Shown in pieces: positions 17,226 to 26,285 of a DNA stretch of 52,898 nt. The translations under genes were made by a program, and so were the position numbers. How positions within the stretch are numbered: position 1 is the first letter of the stretch; each line of letters begins with the position of its first letter. The DNA lies in contig CP070661.1 of assembly GCA_020355165.1 (NCBI GenBank), positions 1,946,397 to 1,999,294 of the forward strand, given 5' to 3'. Origin of the DNA: Burkholderiales bacterium. Lineage in GTDB: Bacteria > Pseudomonadota > Gammaproteobacteria > Burkholderiales > Burkholderiaceae_F. The notes beneath the pieces were generated by a model. It was not told the DNA's origin, searched no databases, and was given only the letters and a program-made list of their open reading frames with translations.

Positions 17226-17666
17226 TCAGGCATCGCGCGACGGGATCCGGTACAGCCAGATCGCCAGCGCGACGCCGAAAGCGGCGAGCAGTCCCTGCAG
17301 CCACGGCGGCCTGACGAAGAAGACGATCGACACCGCCAGCATCGCCGACATCAGCGCGATCGCCGTCAGCTTGGTCCGGCGCGGGATCGAGCGGTGCTTC
17401 TCCCACTCGAGGATCAGCGGGCCGAAGGTGCGGTTGGCGAGCAGCCGGTCGTGGAAGCGGCGCGACGAGCGGGCGAAGCAGGCTGCCGCCAGCAGCATCA
17501 GCGGCGTGGTCGGCAGCAGCGGCAGGAAGATGCCGATCACGCCCAGCGCCACGCACAGCACGCCGGCGGCGATCAGCAGCCAGCGCACGAGCGGCGAGTC
17601 GTGCTCGCGCACGCGCTGCTCGTCGCCCGCGGTCTGCCCGTCGGCTGCAGCCCCCTGCCCTTTCAT
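17226..17666 (-). CDS. DUF454 (YbaN-family) inner membrane protein
   Basis: A 146-residue protein of the DUF454 family. The diagnostic opening of the domain, GVLCVALGVIGIFLPLLPTTP, is at about residues 35-55, followed by ACFARSSRRFHDRLL and FGPLILEWEKHR, all family hallmarks; three to four membrane segments are visible. Family function is unknown; E. coli YbaN is a member. It is about 20 residues longer at the N-terminus than YbaN. The gene is convergent with the TPR gene and divergent from the cyclase gene, with 142 bases between the two starts for both promoters. Confidence 0.9.
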   Translation of the reverse strand: MKGQGAAADGQTAGDEQRVREHDSPLVRWLLIAAGVLCVALGVIGIFLPLLPTTPLMLLAAACFARSSRRFHDRLLANRTFGPLILEWEKHRSIPRRTKLTAIALMSAMLAVSIVFFVRPPWLQGLLAAFGVALAIWLYRIPSRDA

Positions 17667-17808
17667 GCGCCGACGTTAGCGCAAGGGCGTGACGACCGCT
17701 GTCGGAGCCCGGCCAGGCATCGCTAGACTGGCCCGCACAAGAGCAAGGCGAGGGCAGCGCAGACAGCGCCCGGCACGGGTCGCTGCGCCTGTCGCCGACA
17801 GGGAGCGA

Positions 17809-19659
17809 ATGAGCACGCCGACGACGCGCCGGCTCGCCGCCGTGATGATCGCCGACGTCGCCGGCTACAGCCGGCTGATGGAAGGCGACGAGGCCGGCAC
17901 GCATGCGCGCCTGCGCGAGATCCGTGCCGAGGTCACCGACCCGGCGGTGCTCCGCCACGGCGGCCGCATCGTGCGCACGGTCGGCGACGGCCTGCTGGCC
18001 GAGTTTCCGAGCGCCCTGGCGGCGCTGCAGGCAGCGGTCGAGATCCAGCGCACGATGGCCGAGCGCAACCGCGGCCTGCCGCGCGAGCGGCGCATCGATC
18101 ACCGCATCGGCATCAACCTCGGCGACATCCTGGTCGACCAGCACGACATCGCCGGCAACGGCGTCAACGTCGCTGCACGGCTCGAGGCGATCGCGCCGCC
18201 GGGCGGCATCGCCGTCTCGGGCACGGTGCGCAGGCAGGTCGGCGACGATCTCGGCGTCAGCTTCGTCGACGCCGGGCAGCAGCAGGTCAAGAACATCGCG
18301 CGGCCGGTCCGCGTGTTCCGGGTCGAACTGGCCGGCCCGCCGTCGAGGTGGCGCCGCCCGCACGGCCGTCGGTGGGCCTACCTGGCCATGGCGGCAGCAG
18401 CGCTGCTCGCCGTCGCCGCCGGCGCATGGCTCTTCGACCTGCAGCCCAGGACCGACAGGTCGCCGGCGTCGCTGGTCGTGCTGCCGTTCACGCACGGCGC
18501 GTCGGTGCCCGAGGCGGCGGCGCTGGCCGACTCGATGACCCGGCAGCTGACCGGCGCGATGTCGCAGCTCGCCGGGCTGGCCGTGATCGCGCCCGCCGTC
18601 GCCGCGCGGTTCGGCAGCCGGCGCAGCGACGTGCAGGCGATCGGCCGCGAGCTGAACGTTCGCTACGCGCTCGACGGCCACGTCGAGCGCGCCGGCAACG
18701 AGGTCAGGACCACCGTTCACCTGATCGACGCCGGCACCGGCGGCTCGACGTGGAGCAGCCGGCTGCAGGCGACGGCCGCCGCCACCGACGCGGCGCCGCT
18801 TGCGCTGGTCGGTCAGCTGGCCGAGTCGCTGCGCGCCGCCCTGCGCGCAGCCGAACTTAGGCGCATCGCCTCGGCCGGGCAGCCGGACAGCGCCTATGCG
18901 GTGGCGCTCGCCGCCGACGACGAACTGCAGCGGGCCGGCGACCCGCAGCAGATGGAGGCGATCCGCGCGCGCTTCGAGTACGCCCTGGCGCTGGATGCCG
19001 AACACGTCCCGGCGCTGACCGGCTACGCGCACGCGCTGGTCTACGAGGCCGACCGCAGCGAAGCCGGCGCGCTGCGCGCCGCCGTGCTGCGCCGGGCCGA
19101 CCAGGTGTCGCTGCGCGCGGTCACCCTGCGGCCGGACGACGCCGACGCGTGGGCCGCGCGCGGCAACGTGCTGTTCTTCCGCGGCCAGCTCGATGCCGCC
19201 GCCGAGGCCGTCGAGCGCGGCCTGCTGCTCAACCCCTACCTGGTGCCGCTGCATTCGTTCAGCGGGCAGATCCGTCTGGCGCAGGGCGAAGGCGAGCGCG
19301 CCCTGGCGGCGTTCGACCGCGGCATCGAGCTGAACCCGGCCGGCGCAGGGCGCGGCGTGCTGATGCATTTCCGCTGCCGGGCGCTGCTGCTGCTGCACCG
19401 ACTGGAGGAGGCGATCCAGTCCTGCGAGCGCGGCCTGGCGTTCGGCCCCGAGTGGCCCGACTACATGGTGCTGACGGCTGCCTACGCGCTGCAGGGCGAC
19501 CGGCTGCGGGCGGAGCGGGCGCGGGCCGAGCTGATGCGGCGGCAGCCGTCGTTTTCCATTCGCTGGCACGAGGCGCTGGCCAGCAGCGGCGGCGCAGCGA
19601 GGACGCCGTTCGACCAGCTGCTGCACGCCGGGCTGCGCAAGGCCGGGGTGCCCGAATAG
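17809..19659 (+). CDS. Class III adenylate/guanylate cyclase with TM segment, TolB-like domain and TPRs
   Basis: A 616-residue protein. An N-terminal class III cyclase domain (about 8-175) shows the two metal-binding aspartates in MIADVAGYSRLM (Asp16) and TVGDGLLAEF (Asp60). One transmembrane helix follows (about 188-210), then a TolB/FlgO-like region (LVVLPF..., about 222-330), then TPR-type repeats to the end. Such cyclase-TM-TPR proteins are common in Proteobacteria; the topology puts the cyclase in the cytoplasm and the repeats in the periplasm, suggesting an envelope sensor. ATG at 17809 follows GGGAG and precedes the conserved start; the longer open frame from 17689 has no family similarity. 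Whether it makes cAMP or cGMP cannot be read off. Confidence 0.85.
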   Translation: MSTPTTRRLAAVMIADVAGYSRLMEGDEAGTHARLREIRAEVTDPAVLRHGGRIVRTVGDGLLAEFPSALAALQAAVEIQRTMAERNRGLPRERRIDHRIGINLGDILVDQHDIAGNGVNVAARLEAIAPPGGIAVSGTVRRQVGDDLGVSFVDAGQQQVKNIARPVRVFRVELAGPPSRWRRPHGRRWAYLAMAAAALLAVAAGAWLFDLQPRTDRSPASLVVLPFTHGASVPEAAALADSMTRQLTGAMSQLAGLAVIAPAVAARFGSRRSDVQAIGRELNVRYALDGHVERAGNEVRTTVHLIDAGTGGSTWSSRLQATAAATDAAPLALVGQLAESLRAALRAAELRRIASAGQPDSAYAVALAADDELQRAGDPQQMEAIRARFEYALALDAEHVPALTGYAHALVYEADRSEAGALRAAVLRRADQVSLRAVTLRPDDADAWAARGNVLFFRGQLDAAAEAVERGLLLNPYLVPLHSFSGQIRLAQGEGERALAAFDRGIELNPAGAGRGVLMHFRCRALLLLHRLEEAIQSCERGLAFGPEWPDYMVLTAAYALQGDRLRAERARAELMRRQPSFSIRWHEALASSGGAARTPFDQLLHAGLRKAGVPE

Positions 19660-19743
19660 CCGCCTTGTCCTCACCGCCGCCGCTCGCTGCGCTGGCGCCG
19701 CGCGGCCGCACGCCGCTTCCTCGCGGCGGCCCGGCGACAGCGG

Positions 19744-22700
19744 CTAGCGACGCAGCGAGTCCCAGACCTTCTGCAGCCGCTTGACCGACACCGGCATCGG
19801 CGTGCGCAGTTCCTGCGCGAACAGCGACACGCGCAGTTCCTCCAGCAGCCAGCGGAAATCCTGCAACCGCGGATCGGCCTGCCCCTTGCGGGCGGCGAGT
19901 TCGCGCAGGTAAGGCGTCTGCAGCGCCGCGATCTGCGCCATGCGCTGCGCGTCGCGCTCCGGATCGGCCTTGATCTTGTCGAGCCGCAGCGCGATCGCCT
20001 TCAGGTACCTCGGGTAGTGCGCCAGCTGGGCGGGGGCGGTGGCGGCGACGAACCCGCGCGGGAACAGCCGCACCAGCTGCTCGCCGACGTCGGCGCAGGC
20101 GGGTCCGAAGGCGCGCGCGGCGGCCAGCTTCTTCGGCAGCGCCGCGGCCTCCTGCACGATCGCCGTCAGCAGGCGGGCCACTTCCTGCGCGATCAGCGAC
20201 AGCCTGCCGCGCGCCTCGTCGCGGCGGGCGAGGAACGAGCCGCGGTCGGCCGGCCAGGGCACGGCGAGCGCGGTGCGGTCGAGCGCCGCGTCGACGACTT
20301 CGCCGCGCAGCACCTCGAAGCTGGGCAGCGCCGCGGCGAGCGCCGGCACGGTGCCAGACTGCATGGCGACAGTCTGCAGCGGCGCGAGCGACTTCTCGAT
20401 GAACTTCACCTGCTCCTTCAGCTGCAGGCGGAACAGGCGGCGCAGGCCGTCGCGGTGCTTCTCGCGCGCCTGCTGCGGGTCGTCGAAGATCTCGAGCGCG
20501 CAGCGATCGCCGCGGTCGACCAGCGCCGGGAAGCCGACCAGCGTCTGCCCGCCGCGGCGGATCTCGAGCAGCTCCGGCAGCTCGCCGAAGTCCCAGTCGG
20601 TGATTCTCTCCTGCAGCTCCGGCGCCACCGTGACGTCGCGCTCGGCCACCGCCTGGAAGCTCTTCTGCGCCTGGCTGCCGAGCTCGGCACGCAGCTGCGG
20701 CAGGCTCCGTCCCATCGCCAGCTGCCGGCCGTGCTCGTCGACCACCTTGAAGTTCATCGACAGGTGCGCCGGCAGCGTCTCGCGCTTGAAGTCCTCGGGC
20801 CGCGCGACGATCGACCGCTGGTCGCGCAGGTCGTCGATCAGCGCGTCGGTCAGCAGCCGGCCCTCTGCCGCGAGCCCGCCGCGCCGCTCGACGAAGCCGG
20901 CCGCGTACTCCGGCAGCGGCACGCAGTGCCGGCGCAGCTTCTGCGGCAGCGACTTCAGCAGCAGGTGCACCTTCTCCTTGAGCATGCCCGGCACCAGCCA
21001 GTCGCAACCCGCCTCGTCGACCTGGTTCAGGGCGTACAGCGGCACCGCCAGCGTCGCGCCGTCGCGCGGGCTGCCGGGCTCGAAGTGGTAGGAGAGCGCC
21101 ATGACCACGCCGCGCATCTCCAGCGTCTTCGGGAACAGCTCGGTGGTGACGCCGGCGGCCTCGTGCCGCATCAGCTCGTCGCGCGACAGGTACAGCAGCC
21201 TCGGGCTGTCCTTCTCCGCCTGCGCGCGCCACTTGTCGAACTGCGCCGCGGTGAACACGTCGGCCGGCAGCAGCCGGTCGTAGAAGGCGTAGATCAGCTC
21301 CTCGTCGACCAGCACGTCGGGCCGGCGCGTCTTGTGCTCCAGCTCGCGGATCTGCGCCACCTGCCGCTGGTTGTGGGCGAGGAACGGCGCGCGCGTGTCC
21401 AGCTCGCCGTCGAGCAGCGCGGCGCGGATGAAGATCTCGCGCGCGGCCCTGGGGTCGGTCGGGCCGAAGTGCACGCGCCGCTGCTGGTAGACGGTCAGGC
21501 CGTACAGCGTCGCCCGCTCGAGCGCGACCACCTGCCCCGCTTTCTTCTCCCAGTGCGGGTCGCTGTGCGACTTCTTCAGCAGGTGGGCCCCGACCCTCTC
21601 GATCCACGCCGGCTCGATGCCGGCCACGGTGCGGGCGAACAGGCGCGAGGTCTCGACCAGTTCGGCCGCCATCAGCCAGCGGCCGGCCTTCTTCACCAGC
21701 GGCGAGCCGGGCCAGACGAAGAACTTGATGCCGCGCGCGCCGGCGTACGGCGGCTCGCGGAAGTCGGCGTCGAGCACGCGGGTGCCGACGTTGCCGAGCA
21801 GTCCGGTGAGCAGCGCCAGGTGCACCGCCTCGAAGGCCGGCGCCTGCGACAGATCGAGCGCCGCGTTCGGCTTCCAGCCGAGCTCGGCCACCACCGTCGC
21901 CAGCTGCGAGTGCACGTCGCGCCACTCGCGCACGCGGCGGGCCGACAGGAAGCTCGCGTGCAGCTCCTCGGTCAGCCGGCGGTTCGACTTCTTGTGCTCG
22001 ATGCGCTCGTGCACGAAGTTCCACAACCTCAGGAAGGCGAGGAAGTCCGAGCGCTCGTCGGCGAACCTGCGGTGCGCGGCATCCGCCGCCTCCTGCGCCG
22101 ACAGCGGCCGCTCGCGCGGGTCCTGCACCGACAGCGCGCTGGCGATGACCAGCACCTCGTGCAGGCAGTTCCTCTCCCGCGCCGCCAGCAGCATGCGGCC
22201 GACGCGCGGATCCAGCGGCAGCCTCGCCAGCTCGCTGCCGACCGGCGTCAGCTCGTTGTCCTGGTCGACCGCGTTCAGCTCGGCCAGCAGCTGGTAGCCG
22301 TCGGCGATCGCCCGAGCCGGCGGCGGCTCGACGAACGGGAACTGCGCCACTTCGCCCAGCTGCAGCGAGCGCATGCGCAGGATCACCGCCGCCAGCGACG
22401 AACGCAGGATCTCCGGGTCGGTGAACTTCGGCCGCTGCCCGAACTCGGCCTCGTCGTACAGGCGGATGCAGACGCCGTCGGCGACGCGGCCGCAGCGGCC
22501 GGCGCGCTGGTTGGCCGCCGCCTGCGAGATCGGCTCGATGCGCAACTGCTCGACCTTGTTGCGGTACGAGTAGCGCTTCACCCGCGCCAGCCCCGTGTCG
22601 ACCACGTAGCGGATGCCGGGCACGGTCAGCGAGGTCTCGGCAACGTTGGTCGCCAGCACGATGCGCCGGCCGGAGGTACCGGGCTTGAACACCCGCTCCT

Positions 22701-23544
22701 GCTCCGGCACCGACAGCCGTGCGTACAGCGGCAGGATCTCGGTGGCCGGCGGGTGGTGCTTTCGCAGCGCCTCGGCCGCCTCGCGGATCTCGCGCTCGCC
22801 CGGCAGGAACACCAGCACGTCGCCGCGGCCGGCGCGGGCGCACTCGTCGACCGCGTCGACGATGCCGTCCATCAGCGTGCGGTCGTCGGCATCGTCGTCG
22901 TCCTGCACCGGCCGGTAGCGGACCTCGACCGGGTACAGGCGGCCGGAGACGTTGATCACCGGCGCCGGCGCGCCGTCGGTGCCGAAGTGCGCCGCGAAGC
23001 GATCGGCGTCGATGGTCGCCGAGGTGATGACGAGCTTCAGGTCGGGACGGCGCGGCAGCAGCTGCCTGAGGTAGCCGAGCAGGAAGTCGATGTTCAGGCT
23101 TCGCTCGTGCGCCTCGTCGATGATGATCGTGTCGTAGGCGGCCAGCTGCGGGTCGCCCTGGGTCTCGGCCAGCAGGATGCCGTCGGTCATCAGCTTGACC
23201 GACGCGCCGGGCCGGGTCCGGTCGGTGAAGCGCACCTTGTAGCCGACCACCTCGCCCGGCGCGGTGTTCAGTTCCTGCGCGATGCGCCGCGCGATGGTCG
23301 AGGCGGCGATGCGCCGCGGCTGGGTGTGGCCGATCAGCCCCTGCCGGCCGCGGCCGCTGGCCAGGCAGATCTTCGGCAGCTGGGTGGTCTTGCCGGAGCC
23401 GGTCTCGCCGCAGACGATCACCACCGGGTGCGCGGCGATCGCGCGCGCGATCTCGTCGCGCCGGCGGCTTACCGGCAGTTCCTCGGGAAACGTGATCGGC
23501 GGGATCGCGTTGCGCGGCGGCGCGCGGCGAGCGGCAGTGGACAT
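19744..23544 (-). CDS. hrpA: ATP-dependent RNA helicase HrpA
   Basis: A 1266-residue DEAH-box RNA helicase, near the family's usual 1300. Walker A GETGSGKT lies at 46-53, HTQPRRIAA at 73-81, DEAH at 143-146, SAT near 175, then NVAETSLTVPGIRYVVDTG, QRAGRCGR, the helicase-associated and OB-fold regions, and the long HrpA-specific C-terminal domain ending with KVWDSLRR. HrpA rescues stalled ribosomes and processes mRNA in E. coli. The ATG at 23544 is 127 bases from the divergent SDR start. The complementary strand is open over almost the whole gene but is not coding. Confidence 0.95.
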   Translation of the reverse strand: MSTAARRAPPRNAIPPITFPEELPVSRRRDEIARAIAAHPVVIVCGETGSGKTTQLPKICLASGRGRQGLIGHTQPRRIAASTIARRIAQELNTAPGEVVGYKVRFTDRTRPGASVKLMTDGILLAETQGDPQLAAYDTIIIDEAHERSLNIDFLLGYLRQLLPRRPDLKLVITSATIDADRFAAHFGTDGAPAPVINVSGRLYPVEVRYRPVQDDDDADDRTLMDGIVDAVDECARAGRGDVLVFLPGEREIREAAEALRKHHPPATEILPLYARLSVPEQERVFKPGTSGRRIVLATNVAETSLTVPGIRYVVDTGLARVKRYSYRNKVEQLRIEPISQAAANQRAGRCGRVADGVCIRLYDEAEFGQRPKFTDPEILRSSLAAVILRMRSLQLGEVAQFPFVEPPPARAIADGYQLLAELNAVDQDNELTPVGSELARLPLDPRVGRMLLAARERNCLHEVLVIASALSVQDPRERPLSAQEAADAAHRRFADERSDFLAFLRLWNFVHERIEHKKSNRRLTEELHASFLSARRVREWRDVHSQLATVVAELGWKPNAALDLSQAPAFEAVHLALLTGLLGNVGTRVLDADFREPPYAGARGIKFFVWPGSPLVKKAGRWLMAAELVETSRLFARTVAGIEPAWIERVGAHLLKKSHSDPHWEKKAGQVVALERATLYGLTVYQQRRVHFGPTDPRAAREIFIRAALLDGELDTRAPFLAHNQRQVAQIRELEHKTRRPDVLVDEELIYAFYDRLLPADVFTAAQFDKWRAQAEKDSPRLLYLSRDELMRHEAAGVTTELFPKTLEMRGVVMALSYHFEPGSPRDGATLAVPLYALNQVDEAGCDWLVPGMLKEKVHLLLKSLPQKLRRHCVPLPEYAAGFVERRGGLAAEGRLLTDALIDDLRDQRSIVARPEDFKRETLPAHLSMNFKVVDEHGRQLAMGRSLPQLRAELGSQAQKSFQAVAERDVTVAPELQERITDWDFGELPELLEIRRGGQTLVGFPALVDRGDRCALEIFDDPQQAREKHRDGLRRLFRLQLKEQVKFIEKSLAPLQTVAMQSGTVPALAAALPSFEVLRGEVVDAALDRTALAVPWPADRGSFLARRDEARGRLSLIAQEVARLLTAIVQEAAALPKKLAAARAFGPACADVGEQLVRLFPRGFVAATAPAQLAHYPRYLKAIALRLDKIKADPERDAQRMAQIAALQTPYLRELAARKGQADPRLQDFRWLLEELRVSLFAQELRTPMPVSVKRLQKVWDSLRR

Positions 23545-23671
23545 CCGGGGTACGGCAGCGCCGAACGCTGCCTCGGCGCGGTCAGGAGTGGCCGGCGATT
23601 ATAGGAAGCGGCCCGCTTGTCGACGGGCGGCGCCGATTCCGCTACGGTGCGAACCCTGGGAGCCCGCAACG

Positions 23672-24418
23672 ATGAAACCGATCCTCCTCGTCACCGGCGG
23701 CAGCCGCGGCATCGGCGCCGCCACCGCGCGCCTGGCCGCGGCGCGCGGCTATGCCGTCTGCCTCAGCTACCGCAGCCAGGCGGACGCCGCCAACGCCGTG
23801 GTGGCCGACATCGAGCGTGCCGGCGGCGAAGCGATCGCCGTGCCGGCCGACGTGGCGGGCGAAGCCGACGTGCTGCGGCTGTTCGAGACCGTCGATGCGC
23901 GGCTGGGCCGCCTGAGCGCGCTGGTGAACAACGCCGGCATCCTCGAGCAGCACACGACCGTGCTGAACATCGACGCCGCGCGGCTGCAGCGCGTGCTGGC
24001 GACCAACGTCATCGGCTCTTTCCTGTGCGCGCGCGAAGCGGTGCGGCGGATGTCGACCGCCCACGGCGGCAGCGGCGGCGCGATCGTCAACGTCTCGTCG
24101 ATGGCGGCCAAGCTCGGCTCGCCCGGCGAGTACGTCGACTACGCGGCGTCGAAGGGCGCCATCGACGCGATGACGATCGGCCTGGCGAAGGAAGTCGCCG
24201 CCGAAGGCATCCGCGTCAACGCGGTGCGGCCCGGCGTGATCTACACCGACATCCATGCCAGCGGCGGCGAGCCCGGACGGGTCGACCGCGTCAAGGGCTC
24301 GGTGCCGATGCGGCGCGGCGGCACCGCCGAGGAGGTCGCGCTGGCGATCCTCTGGCTGCTCTCCGACGAGGCGTCGTACTCGACCGGCACGTTCATCGAC
24401 GTCTCCGGCGGCCGCTGA
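23672..24418 (+). CDS. Short-chain dehydrogenase/reductase (YgfF-like)
   Basis: A 248-residue NAD(P)-dependent SDR oxidoreductase. The cofactor motif TGGSRGIG is at 8-15, NNAG at 86-89, catalytic Ser at 142-143, and YxxxK at Tyr157/Lys161. The whole chain strongly resembles E. coli YgfF, including SPGEYVDYAASKGAID and ASGGEPGRVDRVK, a family whose substrate is undefined. ATG at 23672 begins the Rossmann fold directly; the open frame upstream is not family-like. It is divergent from hrpA and 75 bases upstream of argA. Confidence 0.9.
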   Translation: MKPILLVTGGSRGIGAATARLAAARGYAVCLSYRSQADAANAVVADIERAGGEAIAVPADVAGEADVLRLFETVDARLGRLSALVNNAGILEQHTTVLNIDAARLQRVLATNVIGSFLCAREAVRRMSTAHGGSGGAIVNVSSMAAKLGSPGEYVDYAASKGAIDAMTIGLAKEVAAEGIRVNAVRPGVIYTDIHASGGEPGRVDRVKGSVPMRRGGTAEEVALAILWLLSDEASYSTGTFIDVSGGR

Positions 24419-24454
24419 GGCGGGCCCGTCGCGCGGCGGCACGGTGCCGCTCCC

Positions 24455-24460
24455 TATAAT
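24455..24460 (+). promoter_or_regulatory. Perfect -10 box upstream of argA
   Basis: TATAAT at 24455-24460 matches the sigma-70 -10 consensus exactly and stands out in GC-rich DNA; it lies 34 bases before the argA start. No good -35 hexamer is present at 16-18 bases, so it may depend on an activator or on upstream contacts. No arginine operator was recognised. Confidence 0.5.
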
Positions 24461-24493
24461 TCGCCGCTGTCCCCGCGATCCGGCGCCGATCCG

Positions 24494-25834
24494 TTGAACG
24501 ACACCACGCAAGCCACTGCCGAACTGGACTCGCGCGCGCGGTTCGTCGCCTGGCTGCGCAACGTCGCGCCGTACGTGCACGCGCACCGCGGCCGCACGTT
24601 CGTGGTCGGCTTCGGCGGCGAGCTGATCGAGGCCGGGCGGCTGAACGCGCTGGTGCAGGACCTGTCGCTGCTGCACGCGATGGGCATCCGCCTGGTGCTG
24701 GTGCACGGCTCGCGGCCGCAGGTGCAGGCGCAGATGGCGCTGAAGGCGCTGCAGCCGCGCTTCCACCAGGGCGTGCGCATCACCGACGCCGCGGCGCTCG
24801 AGTGCGCGAAGGAAGCGGCGGGCGAGATCCGGCTGGACATCGAGGCGGCGTTCTCGCAGGGCCTGCCGAACACGCCGATGGCCAATTCCCGCATCCGCGT
24901 GATCAGCGGCAACTTCGTCACCGCGCGGCCGATGGGCATCCACGACGGCGTCGATTTCCAGCACACCGGCGTGGTGCGCAAGGTCGACGTCGAGGCGCTG
25001 GAGTTCTCGCTGGCGGGCAACGCGCTGGTGCTGCTGTCGCCGCTCGGCTTCTCGCCGACCGGCGAGGCGTTCAACCTGACGGTGGAGGACGTCGCCGCCA
25101 GCGTCGCGGTCGCGCTGAAGGCCGACAAGCTGATCGTGGTCAGCGACACCGACGGCGTGCGCGACCGCGCAGGCCGGCTGATTCCCGAGCTGTCGCTGGC
25201 CGACGCCGAGCGGATCCTCGCCTCCGGCGAGGTCGCCGAGGAGGCGGCCGCCGAGCTGCAGGACCTGCTGCGGGCCTGCCGCGGCGGCGTGGCGCGCTGC
25301 CACCTGATCTCGCACGCGCTCGACGGCGGCGTGCTGATCGAGCTGTTCACGCACGAAGGAGTCGGCACCATGGTGTCGGCGGAGAACCTCGAGGCGCTGC
25401 GCGAGGCGACGGCCGACGACGTCGGCGGCCTGCTGAAGCTGATCGAGCCGCTGGAAGCCGACGGCACGCTGGTCAAGCGGCCGCGCGAGGTGATCGAGCG
25501 CGAGATCGACCACTTCACCGTGCTGGAGCACGACGGCCTCATCTTCGGCTGCGCGGCGCTCTATCCTTTTCCGGACACCGGCATCGGCGAGCTGGCCTGC
25601 CTGACGGTGCATCCCGAGTACCGCGAGTACGGCGACGGCGAGCGGCTGCTGAAGCGGATCGAGAGCCGCGCCCGCGCCGCCGGGCTGAGGCGGCTGTTCG
25701 TGCTCACCACGCGCACCGCGCACTGGTTCCTCAAGCGCGGCTTCGCGATGGCCGACATCGACCGTCTTCCGGTCGAGCGCCGGCAGCTGTACAACTGGCA
25801 GCGCCGGTCGCAGATCCTTGTCAAGACTTTGTGA
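24494..25834 (+). CDS. argA: Amino-acid N-acetyltransferase (N-acetylglutamate synthase) ArgA
   Basis: A 446-residue enzyme making N-acetylglutamate from glutamate and acetyl-CoA, the first step of arginine synthesis. It has the N-terminal amino-acid-kinase fold (about 30-290: FGGELIEAGRLNALVQDLSLLHAMGI, LVHGSRPQVQ, VSDTDGV) and the C-terminal GNAT domain (about 300-446: IGELACLTVHPEYREYGDGERLL, LFVLTTRTAHWFLKRGF). Length and order match classical bacterial ArgA, which is normally feedback-inhibited by arginine. The start is TTG at 24494, with a poor ribosome site; no in-frame ATG lies near, so a slightly later GTG is the only alternative. yggX follows after 13 bases. Confidence 0.95.
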   Translation: MNDTTQATAELDSRARFVAWLRNVAPYVHAHRGRTFVVGFGGELIEAGRLNALVQDLSLLHAMGIRLVLVHGSRPQVQAQMALKALQPRFHQGVRITDAAALECAKEAAGEIRLDIEAAFSQGLPNTPMANSRIRVISGNFVTARPMGIHDGVDFQHTGVVRKVDVEALEFSLAGNALVLLSPLGFSPTGEAFNLTVEDVAASVAVALKADKLIVVSDTDGVRDRAGRLIPELSLADAERILASGEVAEEAAAELQDLLRACRGGVARCHLISHALDGGVLIELFTHEGVGTMVSAENLEALREATADDVGGLLKLIEPLEADGTLVKRPREVIEREIDHFTVLEHDGLIFGCAALYPFPDTGIGELACLTVHPEYREYGDGERLLKRIESRARAAGLRRLFVLTTRTAHWFLKRGFAMADIDRLPVERRQLYNWQRRSQILVKTL

Positions 25835-25847
25835 GAGGTAGGTCCCG

Positions 25848-26120
25848 ATGGCACGCATGGTCCACTGCATCAAGCTCGGCCGCGAGGCCGAGGGTCTCGA
25901 CTTTCCGCCGGTGCCCGGCGAACTCGGCAGGAAGCTGTGGGAGAACGTCAGCAAGGAGGCGTGGGCGGCCTGGCAGAAGCACCAGACGATGCTGGTCAAC
26001 GAGAACCGGCTGAACCTTGCCGACGCGCGCGCCCGCAAGTACCTGATGACGCAGATGGAGCAGTACTTCTTCGGCGACGGCGCCGACCAGGTCGCCGGCT
26101 ACGTGCCACCGAAGGCGTGA
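25848..26120 (+). CDS. yggX: Probable Fe(2+)-trafficking protein YggX
   Basis: A 90-residue protein matching YggX along its full length: [24 protein letters not shown] with the conserved Cys7, then [20 protein letters not shown] and the terminal MEQYFFG helix. YggX protects iron-sulfur clusters against oxidative damage and helps iron move in the cytoplasm. ATG at 25848 follows GAGGTAGG and is 13 bases after argA, so both probably share a transcript; the argA-yggX pairing is common in betaproteobacteria. Confidence 0.95.
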   Translation: MARMVHCIKLGREAEGLDFPPVPGELGRKLWENVSKEAWAAWQKHQTMLVNENRLNLADARARKYLMTQMEQYFFGDGADQVAGYVPPKA

Positions 26121-26285
26121 CGGCCGGACGCGCGGCCGGCCGTCGCCCGCTGGCGGAGCGTTGCATCGCGCCGGGGCAGCCGAGGGGCGACCGCCCGGCC
26201 TCGGGGCACATCGACGGCGCTTGCGACTGAAGGCTGCGCAGCCGGCTCGCACCCGCCACCACCACCACAGTTGCGGATCAAGAAG

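Noticed and set aside
20017-23604. A plus-strand frame open for almost 1200 codons, antisense to hrpA
   Set aside because: It mirrors the third-position GC bias of hrpA, is rich in Arg, Gln, Leu and His, and has no domain or ribosome site. The hrpA frame carries every helicase motif.
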